Shown: one piece after another, positions 16,084 to 24,932 of the stretch
Position numbering within the stretch: position 1 is the first letter of the stretch
Layout: every line of letters starts with the position of its first letter
Source of the DNA: UBA2040 sp002332715
GTDB taxonomy: Bacteria; Bacteroidota; Bacteroidia; Flavobacteriales_D; Crocinitomicaceae
Direction: 5' to 3'
DNA: 27,360 bases
NCBI GenBank assembly: GCA_029242295.1
Contig: JAQWUF010000157.1
Location: 1 to 27,360, forward strand
Program-made: the position numbers and the translations under genes
Notes under the pieces: generated by a model
What the model saw: only the letters and a program-made list of their open reading frames with translations
The model's database searches: none
Told to the model about the DNA's origin: nothing

Positions 16084-17112
16084 ATGTCAGATAAAAAAGA
16101 AGTAAACGCAGAAAAATTGAAAGCACTCCAATTAACAATGGACAAGCTTGACAAAACTTACGGCAAAGGAACCGTGATGAAACTCGGAGACAATCCAGTT
16201 GCTAATGTAGAAGTAATTCCAACGGGTTCTTTGACCTTGGATTTAGCATTGGGAATCAATGGATTTCCCAAAGGAAGAGTAGTTGAAATATACGGTCCAG
16301 AATCGTCGGGAAAAACGACCTTGGCCATACACGCCATAGCGGAATGTCAAAAAAAAGGTGGAATAGCAGCTTTTATTGATGCAGAGCATGCTTTTGATCA
16401 GTTTTATGCGCAAAAATTAGGTGTTGATATCGACAACTTGATTATCTCTCAACCGGACAATGGTGAGCAAGCATTAGAAATTGCGGATAATTTGATTCGC
16501 TCGGGAGCAGTTGATATTGTGGTAATAGATTCAGTTGCTGCATTAACACCTAAAGCGGAGATTTAAGGTGAAATGGGTGATTCTCAAATGGGACTTCAAG
16601 CAAGATTGATGTCTAAGGCATTACGTAAACTAACGGGTTCTATTAATAAAGCTGGAACTTGCTGTATTTTCATCAACCAGCTCCGTGAGAAAATTGGCGT
16701 GATGTTCGGAAATCCAGAAACAACAACAGGTGGAAACGCTTTGAAGTTCTACTCTTCAGTTCGATTGGACATTCGTCGTTCAACACAGATTAAGGATGGA
16801 GACGAAGTTATTGGAAACCGCGTGAAGGTAAAAGTTGTGAAAAACAAAGTAGCTCCGCCTTTCAGAAGAGCAGAATTTGACATTATGTATGGAGGTGGAA
16901 TCTCTAAAGTTGGTGAGATTATAGACCTTGGAGTTGAATTAAACATTGTCAACAAAAGTGGCTCTTGGTTCTCGTATGGAGAAACGAAACTTGGACAAGG
17001 AAGAGACGCTGTAAAACAATTAGTACTGGACAACCCAGAACTAATGGAGGAATTAGAATCTAGAATTAAAGAAGCTCTTAGTCCTACAAGCCAACCCGAG
17101 CTAGTAGAATAA
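16084..17112 (+). pseudogene. recA: RecA recombinase gene interrupted by an in-frame stop
   Basis: RecA coats single-stranded DNA, carries out strand exchange and triggers the SOS response. The reading frame is 342 codons plus the terminal stop, all in register and well conserved, but codon 161 is TAA (16564-16566). The first part (160 residues) has the Walker A GPESSGKT at 71-78, catalytic Glu 101 in FIDAEHAFD, and Walker B VVIDS at 146-150, and breaks off in TPKAEI. The second part resumes GEMGDSQMGLQARLMSKAL and contains INQLREKIGVMFGNPETTTG (L2) and the C-terminal domain. Other RecA proteins have Glu at the stop position (AEIEGE), so a single G-to-T change of GAA would explain it. It may be a real nonsense mutation, a sequencing or assembly error, or a split gene with restart at the ATG at 16573. 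Confidence 0.9.
16564..16575 (+). other. Premature recA stop with possible restart site
   Basis: TAAGGTGAAATG holds the in-frame stop, a purine-rich AAGGTGA that resembles a Shine-Dalgarno sequence, and an in-frame ATG (codon 164). The spacing to the ATG is shorter than ideal, and the Gly-Glu codons are simply conserved RecA sequence, so the resemblance may be accidental. Confidence 0.5.
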
Positions 17113-17131
17113 ACTAACTGCATATCGGAAG

Positions 17132-17163
17132 ATGGCATCCAGAAATGGGTGTCATTTTTTTTT
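17132..17163 (+). terminator. Rho-independent terminator of recA
   Basis: ATGGCATCC and GGGTGTCAT form a nine-base-pair stem (two G-T pairs) around AGAAAT, followed by nine T residues. It lies 19 bases after the recA stop. This is the clearest intrinsic terminator in the window. Confidence 0.85.
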
Positions 17164-17174
17164 GCCTTAAACCT

Positions 17175-17206
17175 TTTGGCAATGATGAGTTAAAGTGCTA
17201 AATTTG
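17175..17206 (+). promoter_or_regulatory. Promoter of the secreted metalloprotease gene
   Basis: TTTG (17175-17178), a 20-base spacer and TAAATTTG (17199-17206) match the Bacteroidota consensus at both boxes. The ATG follows 19 bases downstream. Confidence 0.75.
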
Positions 17207-17225
17207 ATAGAATTCAACCAAAAAC

Positions 17226-20200
17226 ATGATGAAACTTACCTATATCGGCGCGATGTTCTGTGCGCTTATTTCTTTTTCTGCTGTCTCTCAGAATTTTTTT
17301 CAAGACTTCACCCCAACTCAAAATCAGATAAATAATCAAGTCATTAAGACGACAAAATCAACCTACTACACTGTTGATTTGTCTGCAATGATAAGCGCCA
17401 TTCAATCAGCTCCATATAGAGAGAATGTAGATTTGGGTAACTCGACTTTCTTCATTCAGCTTCCGAATTTGACCGGTGGTTTCAAGACATACAAAGTATT
17501 ACGGAACCAAATCATGCATCCACAGTTGAATGTTTTGTATCCAGATATTTTGACTTTTGATGGAGTAAATGTTTCCAATGTATTGGAGAAAGTAAAGTTG
17601 GATATTACACCACAAGGTTTTCATGCCATGATAACTTCACCGGGTCATTCAACCATTTTCATAGACCCAATTCACAGTGCGCTCCCAAATAAGGTAATGG
17701 CTTATTACAAAAAGGACTTTTACACGAATAAGCAAATGTCATGTGAATTTGAATCGCGAGAGGAGAAATTGACAAAATTGATTACTTCCGATGCTTCTCC
17801 AGAATATGGCACGTGTCAATTAAGAACATATAGATTGGCCTTGGCTGCAACTGCTGAATACACCGCATATCATACAAACGCGACACTTGCTGCCGCTGCA
17901 CAAGTAACAACTATGAATAGAGTAAATGGTGTTTTTGAAAGGGATATCGCTATTACAATGACACTAGTTCCAAACAATAATTTATTGATTTACACCAATG
18001 CGAGTACTGATCCATACACAAATGGAAACGCAGGAGCTATGATAAATCAGAATGTCACTGCTTGTAATGGGCAAATTGGTTCAACAAACTTCGATATTGG
18101 CCATGTTTTCGGAACCAATTCAGGAGGATTGGCTGGTTTAGGAGTTGTTTGTGGTTCAAATAAGGCAAGAGGAGTTACTGGTAGTAGCAACCCAGTTGGC
18201 GATCCGTTTGATATCGACTATGTAGCACATGAAATGGGACACCAATTCAATGCAAATCATACGCAAAACAACAATTGCAACCGAAATAACCCAACAGCGG
18301 TTGAACCGGGGAGCGCTAGTACAATAATGGGTTACGCAGGAATTTGCTCACCGAATGTTCAAAGCAATAGTGATGATCATTTTCATGGGATTAACTTGAG
18401 TGAAATTCATAATTTGATAACTAGTACCTCACATACTTGTCCAGTTCTCACTACCTTAATGAATTCAGCACCAGTGATTACTGCTGGTCCAACAACTGTT
18501 TACGTTCCCGTTAGTACACCTTTTGCATTGAATTGCATCGCTACGGATGTTAATGGGGATACATTGACCTATAATTGGGAACAAACGGATAATCAAGTGA
18601 GCACACAACCCCCAGTTTCGACATCAACTGGCGGACCAAATTTTAGAAGTTTACCTTCCAGTACCAATCCAACTCGTTATTTTCCAAAATTAGTTGATTT
18701 GGCAGCTGGTGGTCCTTTTACTTGGGAAGTGGTGCCTAGTGTTGCGCGTACAATGAATTTCAGATGTTCTGTTCGAGACAATTCAGCGGGACCAGGTGGA
18801 TGCAGTGATCATGTCAATGTAGCGGTAACATCCGTTGCTGCGGCTGGTCCATTTGTAGTTACTTATCCAAACGCAAACGGAATTATTTGGGCTGGGTCTT
18901 CAACTCAGACTGTTACATGGTCCGTTGCAAATACGACAGCCGCTCCAATCAGCGCTGCAACCGTAGATATTTATCTATCTACAGATGGCGGGCTTACTTT
19001 TCCAACCCTTCTTTTAGCTGGAACGACGAATGACGGTTCACAGGCAATAACAGTTCCAAGTACAGCAACAACAACTGCGCGAATCATGGTGATTTCAGCA
19101 GCAGGAATATTCTTCGATATTTCAAATAATAATTTCGAAATAACGGCGTCTACATTTGATTATGTATTGAACGTCTCACCAACAAACCTTTCCGTTTGTC
19201 AAGGGGCAAATGGTGCATTCAATGTAACTTCTTCGTCAATTGGCGGATATTCAGCAGCAATAAATTTAAGTGCATTGAATGTTCCAGGTGGAGCTACGCC
19301 CGGATTTTCTTCTGCTACAATTACACCAGGACAACAATCGACATTAACCATTTCGAATGCTCCTGTCGGGTCTTATTCTATGACTATTGAAGGTAATTCA
19401 GGCGGGAACATTCATACTTTAGGTATAGTTTTGGATGTTTTGACAAATTCTATTTCTGCACCAACAATTCTTTCTCCTACAAACGGAGCGACGAATACAT
19501 CTAGCCCAACGAATTTGACTTGGTCTGCTGTACCTGGAGCGGCGAGCTATTCGGTTGATATTTCAACTTCAGCAACTTTCACTACTATGGTTGATCAAGC
19601 AACAGGTTTGGTCAATCCAAATTACACCACGATAATTTTGAACCCAAGCACAACTTATTATTGGCGAGTGAATGCTATAAATGCTTGTGCGACTTCAACG
19701 TTTGTTCAAGCGAGTTATACCACCGGGACTTGTTCTACAATTAGTTCGCCTAACGTTCCAGTCGCAATTTCTGCCTCAGGAACACCCACCGTTACTTCAA
19801 TAATCAACATCCCTCAAACGGGATTCGTTAGCTCAGTTCGCATTCCGAAAGTGCAAGGAACTCATTCATGGGTGAGTGATTTAACCTTCAACTTGATCAG
19901 TCCAACAGGGACTAGTATTCAATTGTTTACAGGAATTTGCACAAGCTTGGATGATTTCGATCTCGGTTTAGACGATGCAGCCACTACAGGAGCAATTCCT
20001 TGTCCGCCAACGACTGGTTTATATTATCAACCAACGGGGTCATTAGCGAGTCTTACAGGAGAACAAATACAAGGAAATTGGACGTTGGAAGTTACAGATG
20101 GCGTGAACCAAGATGGTGGATCATTGGATTTTTGGTCTCTTGAATTATGTGTTACTGCTAATCCTTGCAATCAACCAGATGTGCCCGTCGTAAGCGGACC

Positions 20201-20897
20201 TACTTCAATTTGTGCAGGCGAGACTGCTACTTTGAGCGTGACGGGGAACTTAAACGATGCAACGCAATGGCAATGGTATTCAGGGTCATGCGGTGGAACG
20301 ATGGTTGGAACAGGAACCTCCTTGAGTGTTAATCCTACAGCCAACACGAACTATTTTGTTAGAGGAACTGGCGGTTGTGTTACAAATGCGACATGTACTA
20401 ATCAAACAATTTCCGTAACAACGCTGAATATAAATTTAACTCAGAACGGAAATCAATTGACTTCTTTAGCGCCAAGTGCGACATACCAATGGCTCTTGTG
20501 TTCAGACAATTATTCTGTTATTCCAGGGGCCACTTCGGTAACTTTCACACCTACTTTGACTATCGGTTCGTACGCAGTTCAAATTCAGAACAATGGTTGT
20601 CTAGATACATCAGCTTGCTTTGTGATCGATCAAGCAGGGTTGGATGAGTTGAGTAAAATAGAATTGACTATTTCTCCGAATCCAACGAATGACTTTGTGA
20701 ACTTGACGTGGAGCGAATCTGCATTTGTAGAGGCGATTGAAATTGTCGATGCAAAAGGAAAATTGGTGTACTCTATCGGAAAAACAGATGGGAATAAACA
20801 CATGATAGATTTGACGAATTTAGAATCGGCCGTATATTTTGTGAGAGTTCAACATCAGTTTGGTTTGGATAATTTACGGATAGTAAAAGCAAAGTAA
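17226..20897 (+). CDS. Secreted metzincin zinc protease with P domain and T9SS type A sorting domain
   Basis: The 1223-residue protein starts with a signal peptide ending near ISFSAVSQ. The propeptide region (about 25-190) precedes a reprolysin-like catalytic domain. It shows the zinc motif HEMGHQFNANH at residues 335-345 and a Met-turn TIMGYAG with Met 368. Ig- or PKD-like domains follow (about 400-640), then a fibronectin III-like domain (about 745-838), a proprotein-convertase P domain (about 855-975, containing SVRIPKVQGTHSW and GNWTLEVTDG), and an Ig-like region. The last 85 residues form a T9SS type A sorting domain (LTISPNPTNDFVNLTW to the end). It is expected to cross the outer membrane through T9SS, probably as an adhesive or degradative enzyme. 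It is flanked by its own promoter and the recA terminator, so it is monocistronic. Substrate is unknown. Confidence 0.92.
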   Translation: MMKLTYIGAMFCALISFSAVSQNFFQDFTPTQNQINNQVIKTTKSTYYTVDLSAMISAIQSAPYRENVDLGNSTFFIQLPNLTGGFKTYKVLRNQIMHPQLNVLYPDILTFDGVNVSNVLEKVKLDITPQGFHAMITSPGHSTIFIDPIHSALPNKVMAYYKKDFYTNKQMSCEFESREEKLTKLITSDASPEYGTCQLRTYRLALAATAEYTAYHTNATLAAAAQVTTMNRVNGVFERDIAITMTLVPNNNLLIYTNASTDPYTNGNAGAMINQNVTACNGQIGSTNFDIGHVFGTNSGGLAGLGVVCGSNKARGVTGSSNPVGDPFDIDYVAHEMGHQFNANHTQNNNCNRNNPTAVEPGSASTIMGYAGICSPNVQSNSDDHFHGINLSEIHNLITSTSHTCPVLTTLMNSAPVITAGPTTVYVPVSTPFALNCIATDVNGDTLTYNWEQTDNQVSTQPPVSTSTGGPNFRSLPSSTNPTRYFPKLVDLAAGGPFTWEVVPSVARTMNFRCSVRDNSAGPGGCSDHVNVAVTSVAAAGPFVVTYPNANGIIWAGSSTQTVTWSVANTTAAPISAATVDIYLSTDGGLTFPTLLLAGTTNDGSQAITVPSTATTTARIMVISAAGIFFDISNNNFEITASTFDYVLNVSPTNLSVCQGANGAFNVTSSSIGGYSAAINLSALNVPGGATPGFSSATITPGQQSTLTISNAPVGSYSMTIEGNSGGNIHTLGIVLDVLTNSISAPTILSPTNGATNTSSPTNLTWSAVPGAASYSVDISTSATFTTMVDQATGLVNPNYTTIILNPSTTYYWRVNAINACATSTFVQASYTTGTCSTISSPNVPVAISASGTPTVTSIINIPQTGFVSSVRIPKVQGTHSWVSDLTFNLISPTGTSIQLFTGICTSLDDFDLGLDDAATTGAIPCPPTTGLYYQPTGSLASLTGEQIQGNWTLEVTDGVNQDGGSLDFWSLELCVTANPCNQPDVPVVSGPTSICAGETATLSVTGNLNDATQWQWYSGSCGGTMVGTGTSLSVNPTANTNYFVRGTGGCVTNATCTNQTISVTTLNINLTQNGNQLTSLAPSATYQWLLCSDNYSVIPGATSVTFTPTLTIGSYAVQIQNNGCLDTSACFVIDQAGLDELSKIELTISPNPTNDFVNLTWSESAFVEAIEIVDAKGKLVYSIGKTDGNKHMIDLTNLESAVYFVRVQHQFGLDNLRIVKAK

Positions 20898-20946
20898 TTA
20901 TTCGCTATACGAATTTCAACTTCAATCAGATTGGTAATATAATCGC

Positions 20947-20954
20947 TATTTTTG
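20947..20954 (+). promoter_or_regulatory. -7 promoter element of gpsA
   Basis: TATTTTTG matches TAnnTTTG and lies 13 bases before the gpsA ATG. A convincing -33 element is not seen. Confidence 0.45.
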
Positions 20955-20967
20955 TGTTCAGATAACT

Positions 20968-21975
20968 ATGGAGCAGAAAGAAAGCATAGCCGTAATTGGT
21001 GGTGGAAGTTGGGCGACAGCGCTGGTTAAAATACTGACGAATAACTGTGATTCAATCCTTTGGTGGGTGCGAACGGAAGAAACAGTGAACCACTTGTTGA
21101 AGTATCATAAGAACCCCAGATATCTGCAATCCGTCGACTTTGATATGGATAAAATATCTGTGAGCAATGATCTTAAAAGCACTATAGACAAGGCAGATAC
21201 GATTATTATTGCTGCACCATCTGCTTTCCTTGCACAAATCTTTGAAGGAATAGGACCCGATTTGTTTCAAGGAAAAGTTGTTTTTTCTGCGGTAAAAGGA
21301 ATCATTCCAGAATACAATGCCATCCCTGCTCGATACATTCACAAGTCTTTCGATGTGCCTTATGACGACATAGGAATTATTTGTGGCCCTTGTCATGCGG
21401 AGGAAGTAGCATTAGAACGACTTTCATATTTGACTGTAGCTTGTTCCAATGAAGAATATGCAGAGAGAATGGCGGCGAAGTTGAATTGTCGATACATCAA
21501 AACGACGATTTCAGATGATTTATTCGGAACGGAGTTTTCTGCCGTATTGAAAAACATTTATTCTCTGGCGTCTGGTATTTGTGCAGGTTTGGGTTATGGT
21601 GATAATTTTCAAGCGGTATTGATATCCAATGCAATAATTGAAATTGAAAACTTTATTGATGAAGTAAGTCCTATTCACCGCGATGTGAAAACCAGTGCAT
21701 ATTTGGGCGATTTATTAGTGACAGCGTATTCCAAATTTTCAAGGAATAGATCGTTCGGATTTATGATTGGAAAAGGTTACTCTGTAAAGTCTGCTCAATT
21801 GGAAATGGACATGATAGCTGAAGGATATTACGCAACGAAAAGTGTAATGGAAATCAACAAAAAATTTCAAGTAGAAATGCCTATCGTGGAAGCGGTTTAC
21901 AATATCATTTATGAAAAAATTTCGCCAGTAATGGAAATGAGAATTTTATCTGACAAATTAAGCTTAGCAAAATGA
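20968..21975 (+). CDS. gpsA: Glycerol-3-phosphate dehydrogenase [NAD(P)+]
   Basis: GpsA reduces dihydroxyacetone phosphate to sn-glycerol-3-phosphate for phospholipid synthesis. The 335-residue protein has the N-terminal dinucleotide-binding motif AVIGGGSWATAL and the segment VFSAVKGI. The catalytic-domain stretch FGTEFSAVLKNIYSLASGIC has the expected active-site lysine (about 196-197). SRNRSFGFMIGKG in the C-terminal helical domain is family-typical. Length is normal. Its stop overlaps the aspartate kinase start in ATGA (21972-21975), so the two genes are co-translated. Confidence 0.95.
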   Translation: MEQKESIAVIGGGSWATALVKILTNNCDSILWWVRTEETVNHLLKYHKNPRYLQSVDFDMDKISVSNDLKSTIDKADTIIIAAPSAFLAQIFEGIGPDLFQGKVVFSAVKGIIPEYNAIPARYIHKSFDVPYDDIGIICGPCHAEEVALERLSYLTVACSNEEYAERMAAKLNCRYIKTTISDDLFGTEFSAVLKNIYSLASGICAGLGYGDNFQAVLISNAIIEIENFIDEVSPIHRDVKTSAYLGDLLVTAYSKFSRNRSFGFMIGKGYSVKSAQLEMDMIAEGYYATKSVMEINKKFQVEMPIVEAVYNIIYEKISPVMEMRILSDKLSLAK

Positions 21976-23246
21976 AGGTTTTCAAATTTGGTGGAGCGTC
22001 AGTTAAAGATTCGGAGGCGGTTCGAAATGTAGTGCGAATTCTAGATCTTTTTCCAGAAGAAAAAATAGTAGTTGTAATTTCAGCAATGGGCAAGACGACT
22101 AATGCAATGGAATTAATTGCAGCAGCGATTTGGGAGAAGAATTTTGACCTTTTTGAAGCACAAGTTGATCTTTTAAAAACGTATCATTCTCAAATTATTT
22201 CGGAACTTTTCCTTACTAATTCAATGACGATCGACAACGAAGTAAACTCGGTTTATGATGAACTTCGCGATAGGTATGCAACTAGTGAAAGAAACGAGAA
22301 TGCTTTTGAATATGATCAAGTCGTTTCTTTAGGTGAGGTTCTTTCAACCAAGATTGTTGCTACCTATTTAGTTAAAGAAGGTAAATTGTGTGAATGGGCA
22401 GATGCTCGCACATTCATTCGCACCAATCACTACTATAAAGAAGGAGAAGTGGATTGGAAGAGCACCGAACAACTCGTGAATGATCGATTGAAAAACAGGT
22501 TTGACAATTCAGATATAGTCGTAACGCAAGGATTTGTGGGCCATACATCAGATGGATTCGCAACTACACTCGGTCGTGAAGGATCCGATTTTTCGGCTGG
22601 AATTCTAGCTTATTGTCTAGACGCCGAGAGCGTTACAATTTGGAAAGATGTAGATGGAATGTTAAATGCGGACCCTAGAATTTTTGAAAACACCATAAAG
22701 CTCGATAGAATTTCTTTTCGAGAAGCAATCGAATTGTCCTATTATGGGGCTTCGGTAATTCATCCCAAAACAATAAAACCATTACAAAATAAAAGCATAC
22801 CCTTGTATGTAAAATCGTTCATTCACCCAGAGAATGAAGGAACAATTATTCAACATGTCTCAGATAAAGACCATTTAATTCCGTCTTTTATTTTTAAGAA
22901 AAAGCAAATTCTTTTGTCCATTACTCCACGAGATTTTTCGTTCATCGTGGAGCAAAATTTGAGTGATATATTCAATCGTTTGTCGCGCGTAAATGCGAAG
23001 ATGAATTTGATGCAAAATTCAGCTTTGAGCTTCTCCGTTCTTTTGGATGAAGACAAAACCAATTTAAGTGAGGTTCTGGGTGTTTTTGAAAATACCTATT
23101 CTGTGCAGTTTACAGAGGATCTAGAGTTGGTTACAATTCGTCATTACGACCAAGCAACGATAGATTTTGTGTGCAAAGACAAAAAGGTGGTTCTCGAACA
23201 AAAAACGAATGATACTGCCCGTTTTGTTCTTAGCGAAGTCGACTAG
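21972..23246 (+). CDS. Aspartate kinase, monofunctional
   Basis: Aspartate kinase phosphorylates aspartate, the first step toward lysine, threonine and methionine. The 424-residue protein opens with the nucleotide-binding signature MKVFKFGGASVKDSEAVRNV. It continues with VVSLGEVLSTKI and the substrate/ATP segment TTLGREGSDFSAGILAYCLD, then VTIWKDVDGMLNADPRIF and SYYGASVIHPKTIKPL. The last 130 residues form the ACT-type regulatory region, which looks degenerate and may not bind the usual inhibitor; this is inference. It has no homoserine dehydrogenase domain. It is coupled to gpsA, an unusual partner, and its 3' end overlaps the convergent membrane-protein gene by 17 bases. Confidence 0.93.
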   Translation: MKVFKFGGASVKDSEAVRNVVRILDLFPEEKIVVVISAMGKTTNAMELIAAAIWEKNFDLFEAQVDLLKTYHSQIISELFLTNSMTIDNEVNSVYDELRDRYATSERNENAFEYDQVVSLGEVLSTKIVATYLVKEGKLCEWADARTFIRTNHYYKEGEVDWKSTEQLVNDRLKNRFDNSDIVVTQGFVGHTSDGFATTLGREGSDFSAGILAYCLDAESVTIWKDVDGMLNADPRIFENTIKLDRISFREAIELSYYGASVIHPKTIKPLQNKSIPLYVKSFIHPENEGTIIQHVSDKDHLIPSFIFKKKQILLSITPRDFSFIVEQNLSDIFNRLSRVNAKMNLMQNSALSFSVLLDEDKTNLSEVLGVFENTYSVQFTEDLELVTIRHYDQATIDFVCKDKKVVLEQKTNDTARFVLSEVD

Positions 23247-23820
23247 AAAGTTCGGTTAATCCAAAAGGCAATAAGGCAGAAACCCAAACGAAAACTACAT
23301 CATTTAGCGAGACGAAAAAGTGAATGGCGCAACCAAGAATTACAATTCCCAGAACGATATAGCGATGCATTAAATACTCTTTCCAAAGCCCAGAAATTTG
23401 GATTTTGGTGTGTTGCTTTAATTTCAGGAAAGTGAACTTGTACTGCATCCAAACATTCAAAACTACTAGCGGAACAAAGATCCAACCTTGCGCTAAACCT
23501 AGCTCTTCATAGGATAGGAAATCAATTATTTCTTTCCCAACATTGAAATTTTCGTGGTTAAATGAATACATCAAATGCAAAAGGGCTAGGATAGTAAAAT
23601 CTACACCCAAACTAAACACACCCGATTTAATCCATACGGATTTTGACTTTTCACCGCCTTGTGTCGCATATATTTTTCGTGATTTTAAATGAAGGATAAA
23701 AACTTTAGCGATGGCATCCAGAATTAAAAACAGAAGAATGAAATACCAGCTCCATCCCCAATAATAAAACCCGAGCAATGGAATAATGGCCTCTGCAATA
23801 TTCTGACTGTATTTTTGCAT
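23230..23820 (-). CDS. Multi-pass membrane protein of unknown function
   Basis: The 196-residue protein has five or six hydrophobic segments, for example IIPLLGFYYWGWSWYFILLF near the N-terminus, FTILALLHLMYSF, and YIVLGIVILGCAIHFFV. The N-terminal helix pair resembles proteins labelled DUF6498, but I cannot confirm membership. Its ATG shares one base with the stop of the TPR lipoprotein gene (TAATG at 23820), so translation is coupled and a shared process is likely. The 3' end overlaps the convergent aspartate kinase gene. No enzyme motif is visible. Confidence 0.7.
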   Translation of the reverse strand: MQKYSQNIAEAIIPLLGFYYWGWSWYFILLFLILDAIAKVFILHLKSRKIYATQGGEKSKSVWIKSGVFSLGVDFTILALLHLMYSFNHENFNVGKEIIDFLSYEELGLAQGWIFVPLVVLNVWMQYKFTFLKLKQHTKIQISGLWKEYLMHRYIVLGIVILGCAIHFFVSLNDVVFVWVSALLPFGLTELSSRLR

Positions 23821-24821
23821 TAGCGAAGTGCTTCGGCTGCCAATCTCGATTTTTCGAAATTAGGATTGAGTTTTAATGCACGAGAATAAGACTGGAGAGC
23901 CTGAGCTTTGTCTCCTTTAGACTCATAACACAAACCTAAATTGTGCCATGCCTCTACAAAACGCGGTTCGATAACCAAGGCTTGTTTGTAAAAAATCATG
24001 GCGCTATCGATTTCATTAAGGTTGATATGCTTCATATATCCTTGTTGAAAAAGCGACATGGCAAACGTTTCGTCTTTTTGAAACATATCTCGGTAAGTTT
24101 GCGCCGCTTCATCAAATCGGTTCAGAGTTTGATAAGCAAATGCAAGTTTGTACAAAACACCAACATCGTCGGGAACAATTTGAGTAGCTGTTGTATAATA
24201 TTGAATGGCAATTGGGTTGTTTTCAGAAAGGTACATATCACCCAAAGCAATATACGCTTCATAAAATGAAGGATCCTGTTGGGTCGCAGTTTCATAGGAA
24301 GATTTGGCCAATGGCATATTGTTCATTTCTCGGTAATTGGTCCCTTTTAGAATATAAGCATCGCGGTATTTTTTGTCAATTCTTAATGCCTCATTGATAT
24401 ATTGAAATGATTTATCAAATTCACGTAACATAGAATAGGTTGAGGCAATTCCAATCAGTGCAGCCGTATTTCGGGGTTCCTTTTTAATGATGAAATCGTA
24501 GTGTCTTTGGGAACGCAATACATCTGCAATTGTTCTTGTTGGCGAATTATTCAAAACTAGTGCATACAACATGCGAACTTCAACATTGTTGGAGTCCAAC
24601 CGAAACGCTTTAGTCGCTGATTCAGAAGCTTTTTCAAAGTTGCGTTTGTCGAAATAAAATTGCCCATGACGAATCAGAATAGGTAAACTATCCGGATGTT
24701 TCATCAACAAGGTATCAATATTACCTGATTCAGGTTTTACCGTTTCTTTTTTGGATTCACAGCTTGAACTGAGGCCAATTGCACATACCAAAAGCGTGAA
24801 AAAATAGAGGGACATCTTCAT
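23820..24821 (-). CDS. TPR-repeat lipoprotein
   Basis: The 333-residue protein has a lipoprotein signal ending in LSSSC, so Cys 21 is the lipidation site and the protein should be anchored in the periplasmic side of a membrane. From about residue 45 to the end it is a run of seven or eight TPR units, seen as repeats such as PILIRHGQFYFDKRNFEKAS, DAYILKGTNYREMNNMPLAK and VEAWHNLGLCYESKGDKAQA. TPR proteins hold complexes together; the partner is unknown. The membrane protein gene downstream is translationally coupled and is the best candidate partner. Translation may start at Met 1 or Met 3; the latter leaves more room after the promoter. Confidence 0.88.
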   Translation of the reverse strand: MKMSLYFFTLLVCAIGLSSSCESKKETVKPESGNIDTLLMKHPDSLPILIRHGQFYFDKRNFEKASESATKAFRLDSNNVEVRMLYALVLNNSPTRTIADVLRSQRHYDFIIKKEPRNTAALIGIASTYSMLREFDKSFQYINEALRIDKKYRDAYILKGTNYREMNNMPLAKSSYETATQQDPSFYEAYIALGDMYLSENNPIAIQYYTTATQIVPDDVGVLYKLAFAYQTLNRFDEAAQTYRDMFQKDETFAMSLFQQGYMKHINLNEIDSAMIFYKQALVIEPRFVEAWHNLGLCYESKGDKAQALQSYSRALKLNPNFEKSRLAAEALR

Positions 24822-24825
24822 ACGA

Positions 24826-24833
24826 CAAATGTA
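24826..24833 (-). promoter_or_regulatory. -7 promoter element for the TPR lipoprotein gene
   Basis: TACATTTG on the minus strand matches TAnnTTTG and ends four bases before the ATG at 24821, or ten bases before the second ATG at 24815. No clear -33 element is seen. Confidence 0.45.
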
Positions 24834-24901
24834 GCAGAAAAAAGGCCGAAACAGGAATCGAATTTAAGGGAATTTATAGCAGTCAAACGTTAAATATTAT
24901 G

Positions 24902-24928
24902 CAAGTAATTAAAAACGTTGTAAATTTG
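24902..24928 (+). promoter_or_regulatory. Promoter of the small Cys-x-x-Cys protein gene
   Basis: TAAATTTG at 24921-24928 matches the -7 consensus exactly and ends four bases before the ATG at 24933. A TATG about 19 bases upstream is a weak -33 element. Confidence 0.5.
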
Positions 24929-24932
24929 TTCT

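Noticed and set aside
20903..20918. ATTCG/CGAAT hairpin after the metalloprotease gene
   Set aside because: A five-base AT-rich stem with no T-run is too weak to call a terminator.
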